Assembly (NCBI RefSeq): GCF_028737215.1 | Contig: NZ_JAQZAM010000014.1 | Span: 1-64,000 of the forward strand | DNA: 64,000 nucleotides | DNA from: Actinomycetospora chibensis | GTDB lineage: Bacteria > Actinomycetota > Actinomycetes > Mycobacteriales > Pseudonocardiaceae | Direction: 5' to 3' | In this document: piece by piece, positions 34,997-44,118 of the stretch | How the letters are laid out: every line of letters starts with the position of its first letter | Position numbering within the stretch: the stretch's first letter is position 1 | Program-made: the position numbers and the translations under genes | Notes under the pieces: model-generated | Told to the model about the DNA's origin: nothing | Databases searched by the model: none | Seen by the model: the letters and a program-made list of their open reading frames with translations, nothing else

Positions 34997-37035
34997 GAGC
35001 CGCTCCGGCGGAACATGCGGCGAAGCCCGCCGAGCTTGCTGTCGTCGTCCTCGCGCCCGCGCGGCACGTCACCGGACGACTCGCCGCCCGGCGGGGCCTG
35101 CTGCGGGGACCCCGGCCCGCCCTCGGCGGGCGGGTCGTTGGTCGTCTCCCCGCCGGGATCGGGGGCGGCGTCCTGGCCGGCGTTCGGCTGGGCCCAGCCC
35201 GAGCGCTCGGCCTCGCGGCCGCTGCGCGCGCCCTGCTGGCCGTGGCCCTGCTGCTGACCCTGGCTCTGCTGCTGGCCCTGGTCCTGCTGCTGGCCGCCGT
35301 CCTCGCGCGCCGGGCGGGCCGCCATCGGGACCAGGCCGGCGACACCCTGGTCGCCGCCCTGATCGGCCGGGGCACCGGCCTCCTCACCGCGCCAGTGGTG
35401 GCGTCCGGTGGTCTGAGCGTCGTCGGAACCGGCCGCGGCGGCACCCGCCGCGCCGGCCGCTCCGGCGGTGGCGACCTGCTCGGTCCGCTGATCCTGCTGC
35501 TGGCCGCCCTGGTCCTGGCCGCCCTGGTCCTGGCCGCCCTGGTCCTGGCCGGAGTCGTCCCGGACCGCCTGGAACTGCTCGGTCGGCGGGTCGTCGTCCC
35601 GGTCCTGGTCGGAGTCCTGCCGGCTCGAGTCCTGCCGGCTCGAGTCCTGCTGCCCCTGCTGGTCCGAGGACTGCTCGGTCGTCTGCTGGCCCGAGGAGTC
35701 GGCGCCGGTGGGGTCGGACTGCTCGTCGCCCTCCTTGGTGTGCTCCCCCGCCTGGGGCAGCACGACAGTGCCGCCGGCGTCCTCGTCGACGGGGACACCC
35801 ACGAGGGGCTCGTCGGACTCCGGGTCGGCGGGCGGGGCCTTGCGGGCCTCGGCGTCGGCGTCGGGGTCGCCGCTGCCGGCCTGGTCGCCCTCGCCCTCGC
35901 CCTCGCCGGCCGGGGAGTCCTCGACCATCGAGTTGTCCTCGGCCTCGGCCATGGCCTGGTAGCCGAACGGGTCGGCGTCCTCGGGCGGGTTGTTGCGGGT
36001 GATCTCGATGAGCTCGGTGCGGTCCTGGTCCCGGGAGATGCCGTAGCGCTCCTGGTCCTCCTCGGTGAGCTGCTCGAGGATCGCCGTCTGCGCCTTCGGC
36101 GGCAGGGTGTGCAGGACCTGCATGACGCGGTCCTTGCGCCGCTGCACCGCCTTGCGCTCGGGCACGCCCTCGCTGACCTCGAGCTGCGGGTCGATGAAGG
36201 ACTCCTCGGACTCCGCCGCGCCGCCCTTCTTCTTCAGCTCCTCCATCTCGGCCTCCATCTGGGCCGAGTCCTTCTCCTCGGACATGCCGATCGGGCCGAT
36301 ACGGCGGCCCTGGAGGAACTGCTGCACGACGGGCTCCTCGGAGGTCAGGAGCACCTCGCGCGGGCCGAACATCACCAGGTTCTTGCGGAAGAGCATCCCG
36401 ATGTTGTCCGGCAGCGAGCGCGCCGTCCCGAGGTGGTGGGTGACGATGAGGATCGTCGCGTCGAGCTGGGCGTTGAGGTCGACGATCAGCTGGTTGAGGT
36501 ACGCCGTGCGCACCGGGTCCAGGCCGGAGTCCGGCTCGTCGACCAGGATGATCTCGGGGTCGAGCACGAGCGCGCGGGCCAGACCGGCGCGCTTCTTCAT
36601 GCCGCCGGAGATCTCGCCGGGGAGCTTGTCCTCCGCGCCGCCGAGCCCGACGAGGTCGAGCTTCTCCATGACGATGTCGGAGATTTCCTTCTCGCCCTTG
36701 CGGGTGTGCTCACGCAGGGGGAACGCGATGTTGTCGAAGATGTTCATGGAACCGAACAGCGCGCCGTCCTGGAACAGCACGCCGAACAGTTTCCGGATCT
36801 CGTAGAGCTTCGACTCCGAGCACCGCACGAGGTCGGTGTCGTGGATGAAGATCGAGCCCTTCTCGGGCTTCAGCAATCCGATGATCGACTTCAGGAGCAC
36901 CGACTTACCCGTACCCGACGGGCCGAGCAGCACACTGACCTCACCGGCCGGCAGCGTCAGCGTGACGTCGGACCAGATGTTGGAGCTGCCGAAGGACTTC
37001 GAGAGGTTCTTGATCCCGACCTCGACGCCCGCCAT
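34993..37035 (-). CDS. mkl: Mce transporter ATPase (Mkl/MceG) with very long low-complexity tail
   Basis: This 680-residue protein powers the Mce importer. The ABC domain has Walker A GPSGTGKS (38-45), the Q-loop VLFQDG (about 86-91), the signature SGGMKKR (143-149), Walker B ILVDEPD (163-169) and the switch His200. Residues 255-350 resemble the conserved C-terminal segment of MceG proteins (MQVLHTLPPKAQTAILEQLTEEDQERYG). From about 360 to 680 the chain is Gln/Asp/Ser/Gly-rich, with short tandem repeats, and ends in a basic LGGLRRMFRRSGS. Typical Mkl proteins are about 330-360 residues. GGGAGGAC precedes the ATG. It heads the operon. Confidence 0.95.
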   Translation of the reverse strand: MAGVEVGIKNLSKSFGSSNIWSDVTLTLPAGEVSVLLGPSGTGKSVLLKSIIGLLKPEKGSIFIHDTDLVRCSESKLYEIRKLFGVLFQDGALFGSMNIFDNIAFPLREHTRKGEKEISDIVMEKLDLVGLGGAEDKLPGEISGGMKKRAGLARALVLDPEIILVDEPDSGLDPVRTAYLNQLIVDLNAQLDATILIVTHHLGTARSLPDNIGMLFRKNLVMFGPREVLLTSEEPVVQQFLQGRRIGPIGMSEEKDSAQMEAEMEELKKKGGAAESEESFIDPQLEVSEGVPERKAVQRRKDRVMQVLHTLPPKAQTAILEQLTEEDQERYGISRDQDRTELIEITRNNPPEDADPFGYQAMAEAEDNSMVEDSPAGEGEGEGDQAGSGDPDADAEARKAPPADPESDEPLVGVPVDEDAGGTVVLPQAGEHTKEGDEQSDPTGADSSGQQTTEQSSDQQGQQDSSRQDSSRQDSDQDRDDDPPTEQFQAVRDDSGQDQGGQDQGGQDQGGQQQDQRTEQVATAGAAGAAGAAAAGSDDAQTTGRHHWRGEEAGAPADQGGDQGVAGLVPMAARPAREDGGQQQDQGQQQSQGQQQGHGQQGARSGREAERSGWAQPNAGQDAAPDPGGETTNDPPAEGGPGSPQQAPPGGESSGDVPRGREDDDSKLGGLRRMFRRSGS
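35501..35545. repeat. three 15-bp tandem repeats inside mkl
   Basis: Three perfect copies of a 15-base unit (TGGCCGCCCTGGTCC on the plus strand), plus a partial fourth, encode GGQDQ repeats in the Mkl tail. Being a multiple of three, copy changes would keep the frame. Confidence 0.85.
35612..35650. repeat. two 15-bp tandem repeats inside mkl
   Basis: Two perfect copies and a partial third of GAGTCCTGCCGGCTC (plus strand) encode the SSRQDSSRQDS-type stretch of the Mkl tail. Confidence 0.8.
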
Positions 37036-37354
37036 CGGAGTCCTCCCACTGTCGTCGTCGTGTCGACCTGATGCGCGCCCGCTGTGTCACCGACGTCATG
37101 TGGCCGGCACCCCGCGAGAGGGGCGTCACGTCTACAACGACGGGGTTCTGCGGGAGGTTACTCACGCGCAAAGTTGGGCAGACGCCGGGTCGTGATCGAC
37201 CGGACACGACGGGTGCTTGCGCCGCACGGGTGGCGATGAGCGGTCCGCTTCACGCGTTCGGTGGACCGATCGCTGCCACCCGCCCCATCGGCGAGTGCCG
37301 CGCCACCCGCTCCGGCGACGCCCGGACGCGGGCTTGACGCGCCCTGAGACGACG
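37036..37354. other. spacer upstream of mkl
   Basis: No gene is supported here. It must contain the mce operon promoter. A minus-strand TAGACG preceded by TTG (near 37128-37135) is a possible -10 but no -35 is convincing. No clear operator palindrome was found. Confidence 0.35.
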
Positions 37355-37386
37355 ACGGGGCGGGGACCGACCGGTCCCCGCCCCGT
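37355..37386 (-). terminator. rplJL terminator hairpin
   Basis: Thirty bases after the rplL stop lies a perfect 14-bp stem (ACGGGGCGGGGACC and its complement) with a 4-base loop. It ends the rplJL transcript and isolates the mce operon. Confidence 0.8.
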
Positions 37387-37415
37387 ACGTTCCGTGCAGC
37401 GCTCGTGCGCGCCGA

Positions 37416-37805
37416 TCAGGTCAGGCTGATCTTGGCGCCGGCCTCCTCGAGCTTGGCCTTGGCCGCGTCGGCGGCCTCCTTGTTGACGCCCTCGAGGATC
37501 GGCTTCGGGGCGCTCTCGACGAGCTCCTTGGCCTCCTTGAGGCCCAGGCCCGAGACGACCTCGCGGACGACCTTGATGACCTGGATCTTCTTGTCGCCGG
37601 CGCCCTCGAGGACGACGTTGAACTCGTCCTTCTCCTCCTCGACCGGGGCGGCGGCACCGCCGGCGGCCGGGGCGGCCGCCGCGGCGACCGGCGCAGCCGC
37701 GGTGACCTCGAAGACCTCCTCGAACTTCTTCACGAACTCGGAGAGCTCGATCAGGGTCATGTCCTTGAAGGCGTCGAGCAGCTCGTCGGTGGACATCTTC
37801 GCCAT
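37416..37805 (-). CDS. rplL: 50S ribosomal protein L7/L12
   Basis: L7/L12 (129 residues) forms the flexible stalk that recruits and activates translational GTPases. It has the N-terminal dimerisation helices ([28 protein letters not shown]), an Ala/Pro-rich hinge ([19 protein letters not shown]) and the conserved C-terminal domain ([37 protein letters not shown]). It follows rplJ by 47 bases. AGGAGCC precedes the ATG. Confidence 0.98.
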   Translation of the reverse strand: MAKMSTDELLDAFKDMTLIELSEFVKKFEEVFEVTAAAPVAAAAAPAAGGAAAPVEEEKDEFNVVLEGAGDKKIQVIKVVREVVSGLGLKEAKELVESAPKPILEGVNKEAADAAKAKLEEAGAKISLT

Positions 37806-37852
37806 GGTGGCTCCTAAAGAATGATCAGTGATGGGGATGGGACCGGCCGTAC

Positions 37853-38491
37853 TCAGGCGTCGGCGGTCTCGGTGGTCTCGGCGGGGGCCTCGGTGGCCGC
37901 CTCGGCGTCGGCGGACTCGACCGCGGCGACGGCGTCCTCGGTGCTCGAGGTGCCCTCGGCGGCCCGCTTGTCCTGCAGGGCCTGCGCGAGACGCGCGACC
38001 TGCGAGGCCGGGGCGCTGAACAGCTGGGCGGCCTTCGTGAGGTTGCCCTTCATGGCGCCGGCCAGCTTGCCCAGCAGCACCTCGCGGGACTCGAGGTCCG
38101 CGAGCTGGGTGACCTCGACGGCGGAGAGCGCGCGGCCCTCCATGTAGCCGCCCTTGACGACCAGGGCCTTGTTGTCGCGCTGGAAGTCGCGGAGCGCCTT
38201 GGCGGCGTCCACGGGCTCCCCGCTGACGAAGGCGATGGCCGTCGGGCCGACGAGCAGGTCGTCGAGACCCTCGACGCCGGCGTCGGCGGCAGCCCGCTTG
38301 ACCAGGGTGTTCTTCGCGACCGTGTAGGTGACGTCCGAGCCCAGCGAACGCCGCAGCTGCGAAATCTGCTTCATCGACAGGCCGCGGTACTCGGTGACGA
38401 CCATCGCCGACGCGTCGCGGAACTCCGCGGCGATCTCGGCGACCGCAGCCACCTTGTCGGCGTTCGGAGGCCTCTCGGTCTCTGTAGCCAT
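37853..38491 (-). CDS. rplJ: 50S ribosomal protein L10
   Basis: L10 anchors the L7/L12 stalk to 23S rRNA. The ATG at 38491 (212 residues) has GAGGAGG seven bases upstream; an in-frame extension to 38569 would run through the leader hairpin and is not part of the family. The conserved N-terminus ([29 protein letters not shown]) is present. The C-terminus beyond about 170 is an Ala/Glu/Thr-rich tail. In many bacteria L10 with L7/L12 represses its own leader mRNA. Confidence 0.96.
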   Translation of the reverse strand: MATETERPPNADKVAAVAEIAAEFRDASAMVVTEYRGLSMKQISQLRRSLGSDVTYTVAKNTLVKRAAADAGVEGLDDLLVGPTAIAFVSGEPVDAAKALRDFQRDNKALVVKGGYMEGRALSAVEVTQLADLESREVLLGKLAGAMKGNLTKAAQLFSAPASQVARLAQALQDKRAAEGTSSTEDAVAAVESADAEAATEAPAETTETADA

Positions 38492-38548
38492 GCGCGCCTC
38501 CTCTCTGCGTGCTGGGGCGACCGCGGTGGGCGGGGCCCGGAACGACGA

Positions 38549-38576
38549 ACGCCCCGTGCGCAGGCGCACGGGGCGT
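38549..38576 (-). promoter_or_regulatory. leader hairpin upstream of rplJ
   Basis: A perfect 13-bp stem (ACGCCCCGTGCGC and its complement) with a 2-base loop lies 57 bases before the rplJ ATG and downstream of the candidate promoter. It could be part of an L10-type autoregulatory leader or an attenuator. Confidence 0.55.
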
Positions 38577-38730
38577 GGAGGTGACGCACGGGCGGGGCCC
38601 GGCGGACTCGCTGCCCTCGTCCTCCTGCGCGGGACGCCCCGTCGTGGGGCCTTCGTCCGCTCGGACCTGGAGTACAGGGGCCGGGCGGAGACCAGCGGTC
38701 TCGGGTGGATCGGGGTTCGATCTGTCGCTC

Positions 38731-38736
38731 AGTCTA
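38731..38736 (-). promoter_or_regulatory. candidate rplJL -10 box
   Basis: The minus strand reads TAGACT just past the rplA terminator, the same hexamer as the proposed rpoB -10. No good -35 is visible 17-18 bases upstream, where the terminator stem lies. A transcript from here would have a leader of about 230 bases containing the hairpin at 38549-38576. Confidence 0.4.
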
Positions 38737-38744
38737 CGCGGAGC

Positions 38745-38777
38745 CTCGGGGCACCCCGCGCAGCAGGGTGCCCCGAG
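38745..38777 (-). terminator. rplKA terminator hairpin
   Basis: Six bases after the rplA stop a perfect 12-bp stem (CTCGGGGCACCC and its complement) with a 9-base loop should end the nusG-rplK-rplA transcript. Confidence 0.75.
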
Positions 38778-38783
38778 ACCTGC

Positions 38784-39494
38784 TCAGGCCTCGGCGGTGA
38801 GCAGGTTGCGCGTGCGGTTCGGGTCGACCGGGATGCCCGGGCCCATCGTCGTGGTGACGGTGATCTTCTTGACGTAGCGGCCCTTCGCGGCCGACGGCTT
38901 CACGCGCAGGATCTCGTCGAGCGCGGCGCCGTAGTTCTCGACGAGCTTCTCGACGTCGAAGCTCGCCTTGCCGATGATCAGGTGCAGGTTCGCCTGCTTG
39001 TCGACGCGGAAGTTCACCTTGCCGCCCTTGATGTCGCCGACGGCGCGGGCGACGTCCGGGGTGACCGTGCCGGTCTTCGGGTTCGGCATGAGCCCGCGGG
39101 GGCCGAGGATGCGGGCCACGCGGCCGACCTTGGCCATCTGGTCGGGCGCGGCGACGGCCGCGTCGAAGTCGAGCCAGCCGCCCTGGATGCGCTCGATGAG
39201 GTCGTCCGACCCCACGACGTCGGCGCCGGCCGACTCGGCCTCGCGCGCCTTGTCGCCGGTGGCGAACACGATGACGCGGGCGGTCTTGCCGGTGCCGTGC
39301 GGCAGGTTCACGGTGCCGCGGACCATCTGATCGGCCTTGCGCGGGTCGACACCCAGGCGCATGGCGACCTCGACGGTCGCGTCCATCGACGTCGGCGACG
39401 TCTCCCGGGCGAGCTCGATGCCCTCGAGCGGGGCGTAGAGCTTGTCGAAGTCCACCTTCTCGGCGGCGTTCTGGTAGGCCTTGCTGCGCTTCAT
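38784..39494 (-). CDS. rplA: 50S ribosomal protein L1
   Basis: L1 (236 residues) forms the mobile L1 stalk at the E site. The start reads [31 protein letters not shown], and the L1 signature lies in the [24 protein letters not shown] region near residues 130-155. The C-terminal [26 protein letters not shown] is typical. It is 88 bases after rplK and is followed directly by a terminator hairpin. Confidence 0.98.
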   Translation of the reverse strand: MKRSKAYQNAAEKVDFDKLYAPLEGIELARETSPTSMDATVEVAMRLGVDPRKADQMVRGTVNLPHGTGKTARVIVFATGDKAREAESAGADVVGSDDLIERIQGGWLDFDAAVAAPDQMAKVGRVARILGPRGLMPNPKTGTVTPDVARAVGDIKGGKVNFRVDKQANLHLIIGKASFDVEKLVENYGAALDEILRVKPSAAKGRYVKKITVTTTMGPGIPVDPNRTRNLLTAEA

Positions 39495-39582
39495 GTCTGT
39501 CCTTGTCCTGATGGATCAGTGGTGGTCAGGGCTGCGCCGCCCTCCCACGTGTCGCCGACCGTGTCGGCGCGGGTCACACTGC

Positions 39583-40017
39583 TCAGTCTGCGACGGTCAG
39601 ACCCATCGACCGGGCGGTGCCGGCGATGATCTTCGACGCCTGGTCGAGGTCGTTCGCGTTGAGGTCGGCCATCTTGGTCTGGGCGATCTCGCGGACCTGG
39701 TCCGCGGTGACCGAACCGACCTTCTTGCTGTGCGGCGTCGCGGAGCCGGACTTCACGCCGGCCGCGGCGAGCAGCAGCTTGGCCGCCGGCGGGGTCTTGA
39801 GCTCGAAGGTGAACGACCGGTCCTCGTAGACCGAGATCTCCACCGGCACGACCTGACCACGCTGCGCCTCGGTGGCGGCGTTGTAGGCCTTGCAGAACTC
39901 CATGATGTTCACGCCGTGCTGACCCAGGGCCGGGCCGACGGGCGGGGCCGGAGTGGCCGCGCCGGCGCTGATCTGCAGCTTGACGACTGCGGAGAGTCGC
40001 CTCTTCTTCGGGGGCAT
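39583..40017 (-). CDS. rplK: 50S ribosomal protein L11
   Basis: L11 (144 residues) forms the GTPase-associated centre with 23S rRNA and is the thiopeptide target area. It reads [41 protein letters not shown], in which the proline cluster around residues 22-30 is the thiostrepton-sensitive form. The C-terminal signature [25 protein letters not shown] is present. It lies 29 bases after nusG with CAGGAAGCAG upstream. An in-frame upstream extension is an antisense-like shadow of nusG. Confidence 0.97.
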   Translation of the reverse strand: MPPKKRRLSAVVKLQISAGAATPAPPVGPALGQHGVNIMEFCKAYNAATEAQRGQVVPVEISVYEDRSFTFELKTPPAAKLLLAAAGVKSGSATPHSKKVGSVTADQVREIAQTKMADLNANDLDQASKIIAGTARSMGLTVAD

Positions 40018-40046
40018 GGACTGCTTCCTGTTCCGGGGGTGGTGCC

Positions 40047-41099
40047 TTAAATCTTGGAGACCTGGTTGAACCCGAGCTCGACCGGGGTCTCGCGGCCGAA
40101 GATCGAGACGAGCACCTTCAGCTTCTGGGCGTCGACGTTGACCTCGGAGATGCTGGCGGGCAGCGTCGCGAACGGGCCGTCCATGACGGTGACCGACTCG
40201 CCGACCTCGAAGTCGACCTCGACGGCGGGCTTGGCGCCGAAGGACTCGGTGCCCGACTTGTCGGTACCCTTGGCCTTCTTCGGCGTCTCCTGCCGCGGCA
40301 GGAGGAACTTGACGACCTCGTCGAGGGTCAGCGGCGACGGGCGCGAGGTGGCCCCGACGAAACCGGTGACGCCCGGCGTGTTGCGCACGGCGCTCCACGA
40401 GGCGTCGTTGAGGTCCATCCGCACGAGGATGTAGCCGGGCAGCACCTTGCGCTGCACCTGCTTGCGCTGCCCGTTCTTGATCTCGGTGACCTCTTCGGTG
40501 GGCACCTCGACCTGGAAGATGAACTCCTCGACGTCCAGCGTCTGGACACGGGTCTCGAGGTTCGCCTTCACCTTGTTCTCGTAGCCCGCGTAGGAGTGCA
40601 CGACGTACCAGTCGCCGGGGGCCAGACGCAGCGAGTCCTTGAGGGCCTGCGCCGGGTCGACCTCCTCCTCTGCCTCCTCTGCAGGGACCTCGGCGGCGGG
40701 CTCCGCGACGGGCGTCTCGTCGACGACCGGCGCGTCCTCGGTGTCGGCGCGCGCGGCGAGGTCGCCGGTACCCGCCGACTCCACGGGGAGGTCGGAGTCG
40801 TCCTCGTCGGCGGGGCTGCCCAGCGCGGCGCGGGCGGCGCGGAGCTCGGCCTCGGCGTCGACCTCGTCCTCGGCGGTCTCGTCGTCGGCGTCCTCGGCGG
40901 CCTCGCGGGCCTCCTGGCCGGCGCGCGCCACCGCGGCGTCGTCGAGCGTCGCCGGGTTCTCCTCGGTGCTGAGGTCCCCGTACGTCCCACTGCCCTCACG
41001 CACCATGACGCCGCGCGTGCGGGCTTCGCCGACGAGCTCGGGCTCGCCGCCGTCGGGGGTGGTGGTCTCGGAGTCTGCGCCGGATCCTGCGGAGGTCAC
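40047..41099 (-). CDS. nusG: transcription termination/antitermination factor NusG with long acidic N-terminus
   Basis: NusG binds RNA polymerase and couples it to Rho or to the ribosome. The NGN domain begins near residue 163 ([20 protein letters not shown]) and the KOW domain near the C-terminus ([30 protein letters not shown]). The first 160 residues are strongly acidic and Ala-rich ([17 protein letters not shown]). Actinobacterial NusG commonly has such an extension but this one is long. I place the start at GTG 41099 with AAGGAAG eleven bases upstream; GTG 41111 is also possible, and an ATG 31 codons in would shorten it. Confidence 0.95.
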   Translation of the reverse strand: MTSAGSGADSETTTPDGGEPELVGEARTRGVMVREGSGTYGDLSTEENPATLDDAAVARAGQEAREAAEDADDETAEDEVDAEAELRAARAALGSPADEDDSDLPVESAGTGDLAARADTEDAPVVDETPVAEPAAEVPAEEAEEEVDPAQALKDSLRLAPGDWYVVHSYAGYENKVKANLETRVQTLDVEEFIFQVEVPTEEVTEIKNGQRKQVQRKVLPGYILVRMDLNDASWSAVRNTPGVTGFVGATSRPSPLTLDEVVKFLLPRQETPKKAKGTDKSGTESFGAKPAVEVDFEVGESVTVMDGPFATLPASISEVNVDAQKLKVLVSIFGRETPVELGFNQVSKI

Positions 41100-41165
41100 T
41101 TCTCGTCTCACTTCCTTTGCACGGCGGGCACCGCGGAGGTGCCCGGCCGGCCGCTCGCGGAACGG

Positions 41166-41549
41166 TCAGCCGAAGAGGGCGAACACGGCCTTGGCGAACA
41201 CCCAGTCGAGGGCCGCCACCAGGGACACCATGAACGCCACGAACACGAGGACGACGAACGTGTAGACCACGATCTGCCGTCGGGTCGGCCAGTGGACCTT
41301 GCGGAGCTCGGCCACGACCTCGCGCAGGAACCGGCGCAGGCGCGTGATGAGCGAGCCCTCCGGCTCGGCCTGCGCCCGGTCGCGCGTGGGGGTGGCCGTG
41401 CCCTTGCCGCCGGGACGCCGCGACGTACCGGTGTCCGCGGCGTCCCCGGCACCGTCGCCGGAGGCCCGCCGTCGACGGCCGGCGGCGGTGACCGGACGCG
41501 CCTCGTCGTCGTCGCTCGCGCGCCGACGTCGGCTGCTGTCCTCGCTCAC
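41166..41549 (-). CDS. secE: preprotein translocase subunit SecE
   Basis: SecE is the essential single-span clamp of the SecYEG channel. From GTG 41549 the product has 127 residues: a charged Arg/Asp/Gly/Thr-rich N-terminal region, then the SecE motif ([25 protein letters not shown]) and one membrane helix ([21 protein letters not shown]). GAGGACG lies nine bases upstream of that start. Another GTG at 41576 is possible. The reading frame extends back to 41639, but that part overlaps the tRNA-Trp gene and is rejected. nusG follows 66 bases later. Confidence 0.93.
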   Translation of the reverse strand: MSEDSSRRRRASDDDEARPVTAAGRRRRASGDGAGDAADTGTSRRPGGKGTATPTRDRAQAEPEGSLITRLRRFLREVVAELRKVHWPTRRQIVVYTFVVLVFVAFMVSLVAALDWVFAKAVFALFG

Positions 41550-41612
41550 GGGGCCGTCCTCACCGTCCTCGTCCACCGTCCCGCCGGCCGGCGGGCCCGT
41601 TGTCGTGTAGTG

Positions 41613-41685
<73 letters not shown>

Positions 41686-41876
41686 GTGGCGGACCCGGGG
41701 GCCCGCCCGGACGATCCGACGCCGTTCCCCGCACGCCGACGGACGCGCGAGGACGACGGACGAACCGTCCCGACCGTCGATGGTACGCAACGACCCGCGG
41801 GAGCAGCGCCCCGACCCCTGGCCACGGCGGGACCTGGCCGGGAACGCCGTCGCTCCCATCTGTCAATATCGGGGAC

Positions 41877-43112
41877 ATGGCATCGGTGACCTCGCTCCAG
41901 TCCACCGCGACCGACCGCCGCATCTCGGCCCGTGTGGGCGGGATCGCGGAGTCGGCCACGCTGGCCGTGGACGCGAAGGCGAAGGCCCTCAAGGCGGCTG
42001 GCCGGCCGGTCATCGGCTTCGGCGCCGGCGAGCCCGACTTCCCCACCCCGCAGCCGGTGGTGGACGCGGCGATCGCGGCGTGCTCGGACCCCAAGAACCA
42101 CCGCTACTCCCCCGCCGCCGGGCTCCCCGAGCTGCGGGACGCGATCGCGACGAAGACCGCGCGGGACTCGGGCTGGCAGGTCGAGGCGCGCCAGGTGCTC
42201 GTCACCAACGGCGGCAAGCAGGCCGTGTTCGAGGCCTTCGCGACGCTGATCGACCCGGGTGACGAGGTCCTGCTGCCCGCGCCGTACTGGACGACCTACC
42301 CCGAGGCCGTGCGCATGGCCGGCGGCGAGCCGGTCGTCCTCGGCACCGACGAGTCCACCGACTTCCTGCCGACCGTCGAGGCCCTCGAGGCGGCGCGGAC
42401 GCCGAACACCAAGGCGCTGCTGTGGTGCTCGCCGTCGAACCCCACGGGCGCGGTCGCGCCGCGCGCGCTCGTCGAGGCCGTCGGGCGCTGGGCCGCCGAG
42501 CACGGTGTCTGGGTGATCGCCGACGAGATCTACGAGCACCTGACCTACGACGGCGCCGAGCACGTATCGATGCCCGTCGCCGTGCCGGAGATCGCCGACC
42601 GCTGCGTCGTGCTCAACGGCGTCGCCAAGACCTACGCCATGACCGGGTGGCGCGTCGGCTGGATGATCGGGCCCGCCGACGTGGTCGCGGCCGGCGTCAA
42701 CATGCAGTCGCACCTGACCTCGAACGTCTGCAACGTCGCCCAGCGCGCGGCGCTCGCCGCCGTGTCCGGCCCGCTCAACGCGGTGGCCGAGATGCGCGAG
42801 GCGTTCGACCGCCGCCGGCGGCTCATCGTCGAGCTGCTCTCGGGCATCGACGGCATCACCTGCCCGGTCCCCCAGGGCGCGTTCTACGCCTACCCGTCGG
42901 TGGCGGGCCTGCTCGGGCGCGAGCTGCGCGGCGAGCGCCCGCAGACCAGCGTCGACCTCGCCGCGCTCATCCTGGAGCACGCCGAGGTGGCCGTGGTGCC
43001 GGGCGAGGCATTCGGGACGCCCGGGTACTTCCGGCTCTCCTACGCCCTCGGCGACGAGGACCTGCGCATCGGTGTCACCCGGATGGCCGACCTGTTGGCA
43101 GAGGCACGCTGA
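41877..43112 (+). CDS. aspC: class I/II pyridoxal-phosphate aminotransferase, aspartate aminotransferase-like
   Basis: This 411-residue enzyme belongs to the fold-type I aminotransferases that move amino groups between aspartate and 2-oxoglutarate or close analogues. Visible features are [12 protein letters not shown] (substrate loop), [20 protein letters not shown], the [12 protein letters not shown] block, the PLP lysine in [16 protein letters not shown], and an arginine in YFRLSYA. The ATG at 41877 has only GGGG close upstream and a CAATAT eight bases earlier, so the mRNA may be nearly leaderless. An aspC homologue beside secE is also seen in Streptomyces. The exact substrate is inferred. 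Confidence 0.9.
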   Translation: MASVTSLQSTATDRRISARVGGIAESATLAVDAKAKALKAAGRPVIGFGAGEPDFPTPQPVVDAAIAACSDPKNHRYSPAAGLPELRDAIATKTARDSGWQVEARQVLVTNGGKQAVFEAFATLIDPGDEVLLPAPYWTTYPEAVRMAGGEPVVLGTDESTDFLPTVEALEAARTPNTKALLWCSPSNPTGAVAPRALVEAVGRWAAEHGVWVIADEIYEHLTYDGAEHVSMPVAVPEIADRCVVLNGVAKTYAMTGWRVGWMIGPADVVAAGVNMQSHLTSNVCNVAQRAALAAVSGPLNAVAEMREAFDRRRRLIVELLSGIDGITCPVPQGAFYAYPSVAGLLGRELRGERPQTSVDLAALILEHAEVAVVPGEAFGTPGYFRLSYALGDEDLRIGVTRMADLLAEAR

Positions 43113-43170
43113 GACCCGCGATCATCCGCCCCGACGGTCCCGCCGGGACCCCGGATCCGAGGGAGTCCCG

Positions 43171-44052
43171 GTGCGTCGTCCGGTCGTCCTGCGCCTGCTC
43201 GTCGCCCTCGGCATCGGCCTCCTCGGAGTCCTCGTCGCGCCCGTGGCGATGGGCGCCCCGACGACCGCCGGGCAGGCCTACGTCGCGCTCGGTGACTCCT
43301 ACACGGCCTCGCCGCTGACCGGTCCGATCGCCGGGACCCCGCCCGGCTGCCTGCGCTCGGCCAACAACTACCCGCACCTCGTCGCCGAGCGCTCCGGCGC
43401 CCGGCTGACCGACGTGAGCTGCAGCGGCGCCCAGACCCGTGACCTCGCCGCCCCGCAGCAGACCTCGAGCGGCGTGAACCCGCCCCAGTACGACGCGCTC
43501 GGGCCCGGCACCCAGCTCGTCACGGTCGGGATCGGCGGCAACGACATCGGCTTCGGCGAGATCGTCCAGAGCTGTGTGAGCCCGTCGCCGTTCGGCACCC
43601 CGTGCCGCGACCGCTGGACCGCGGGCGGCACCGACCAGCTCGAGCAGCGGATCGACACGCTCGCCGGGCGCCTCGGCGACGTCCTCGACGAGGTCGACTC
43701 CCGCGCCCCGGACGCCCGCGTGCTGCTGATCGGCTATCCCTCGGTGCTGCCCGCGCAGGGCCCCGGGTGCTACCCGGTCGTGCCCTACACCGCGGGCGAC
43801 GTGGAGTACCTGCGCGGCGTGCTCGGCCACCTCAACGAGACGATCGCCGACGCCGCCGCCGAGGGCGACGCGACGTACGTCGACACCTTCACCCCGACCG
43901 TCGGCCACGACGTCTGCACGCTTCCCGGGACGCGCTGGATCGAGGGCCTCGTCCCCACCGCTCCCGCCCTGCCGGTGCACCCCAACGCCGCAGGCTCCGA
44001 CGCTCTCGCCCGCGCGGTCCTCGCCACCCTGGGCGTGCCGGCGGCGGCCTGA
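43171..44052 (+). CDS. secreted SGNH/GDSL-type esterase or lipase
   Basis: This 293-residue protein starts at GTG 43171 with GAGGGAG six bases upstream. It has a signal peptide (RRPVVLRLLVALGIGLLGVLVAPVAMGA) and should act outside the membrane. The SGNH catalytic blocks are present: block I ALGDSYTA with the nucleophilic serine, block III IGGNDIG with the oxyanion-hole Asn, and block V VHPNAAG with the histidine. Pairs of cysteines (CLRSANN, VSCSG, SCVSP, PCRD) suggest disulfides, as in Streptomyces secreted lipases. It lies 58 bases after the aminotransferase. Substrate unknown; ester or lipid hydrolysis is likely. Confidence 0.88.
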   Translation: MRRPVVLRLLVALGIGLLGVLVAPVAMGAPTTAGQAYVALGDSYTASPLTGPIAGTPPGCLRSANNYPHLVAERSGARLTDVSCSGAQTRDLAAPQQTSSGVNPPQYDALGPGTQLVTVGIGGNDIGFGEIVQSCVSPSPFGTPCRDRWTAGGTDQLEQRIDTLAGRLGDVLDEVDSRAPDARVLLIGYPSVLPAQGPGCYPVVPYTAGDVEYLRGVLGHLNETIADAAAEGDATYVDTFTPTVGHDVCTLPGTRWIEGLVPTAPALPVHPNAAGSDALARAVLATLGVPAAA

Positions 44053-44055
44053 CGG

Positions 44056-44085
44056 GTGCCAGCCTGGGCCACGCTGACGTTGGAC
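44056..44085. repeat. short imperfect palindrome, copy A
   Basis: GTGCCAGC, a nine-base spacer, then GCTGACGTTGGAC. It lies between the convergent SGNH and hadB genes. Related sequences occur at 48631-48660, 58324-58356 and 59259-59292. Confidence 0.6.
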
Positions 44086-44118
44086 GGCGGTATTGGCCCC
44101 AGCTCGCGGCGCGGGCGG

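Noticed and set aside
35242-37071. A 609-codon plus-strand frame opposite mkl
   Set aside because: It is the mirror of the mkl gene, whose Walker A, signature and Walker B motifs are intact on the minus strand.
43171-44052. Prophage or insertion sequence near the aminotransferase
   Set aside because: No transposase, integrase or terminal repeats are seen anywhere in the window; the two plus-strand genes have the same codon use as their neighbours.
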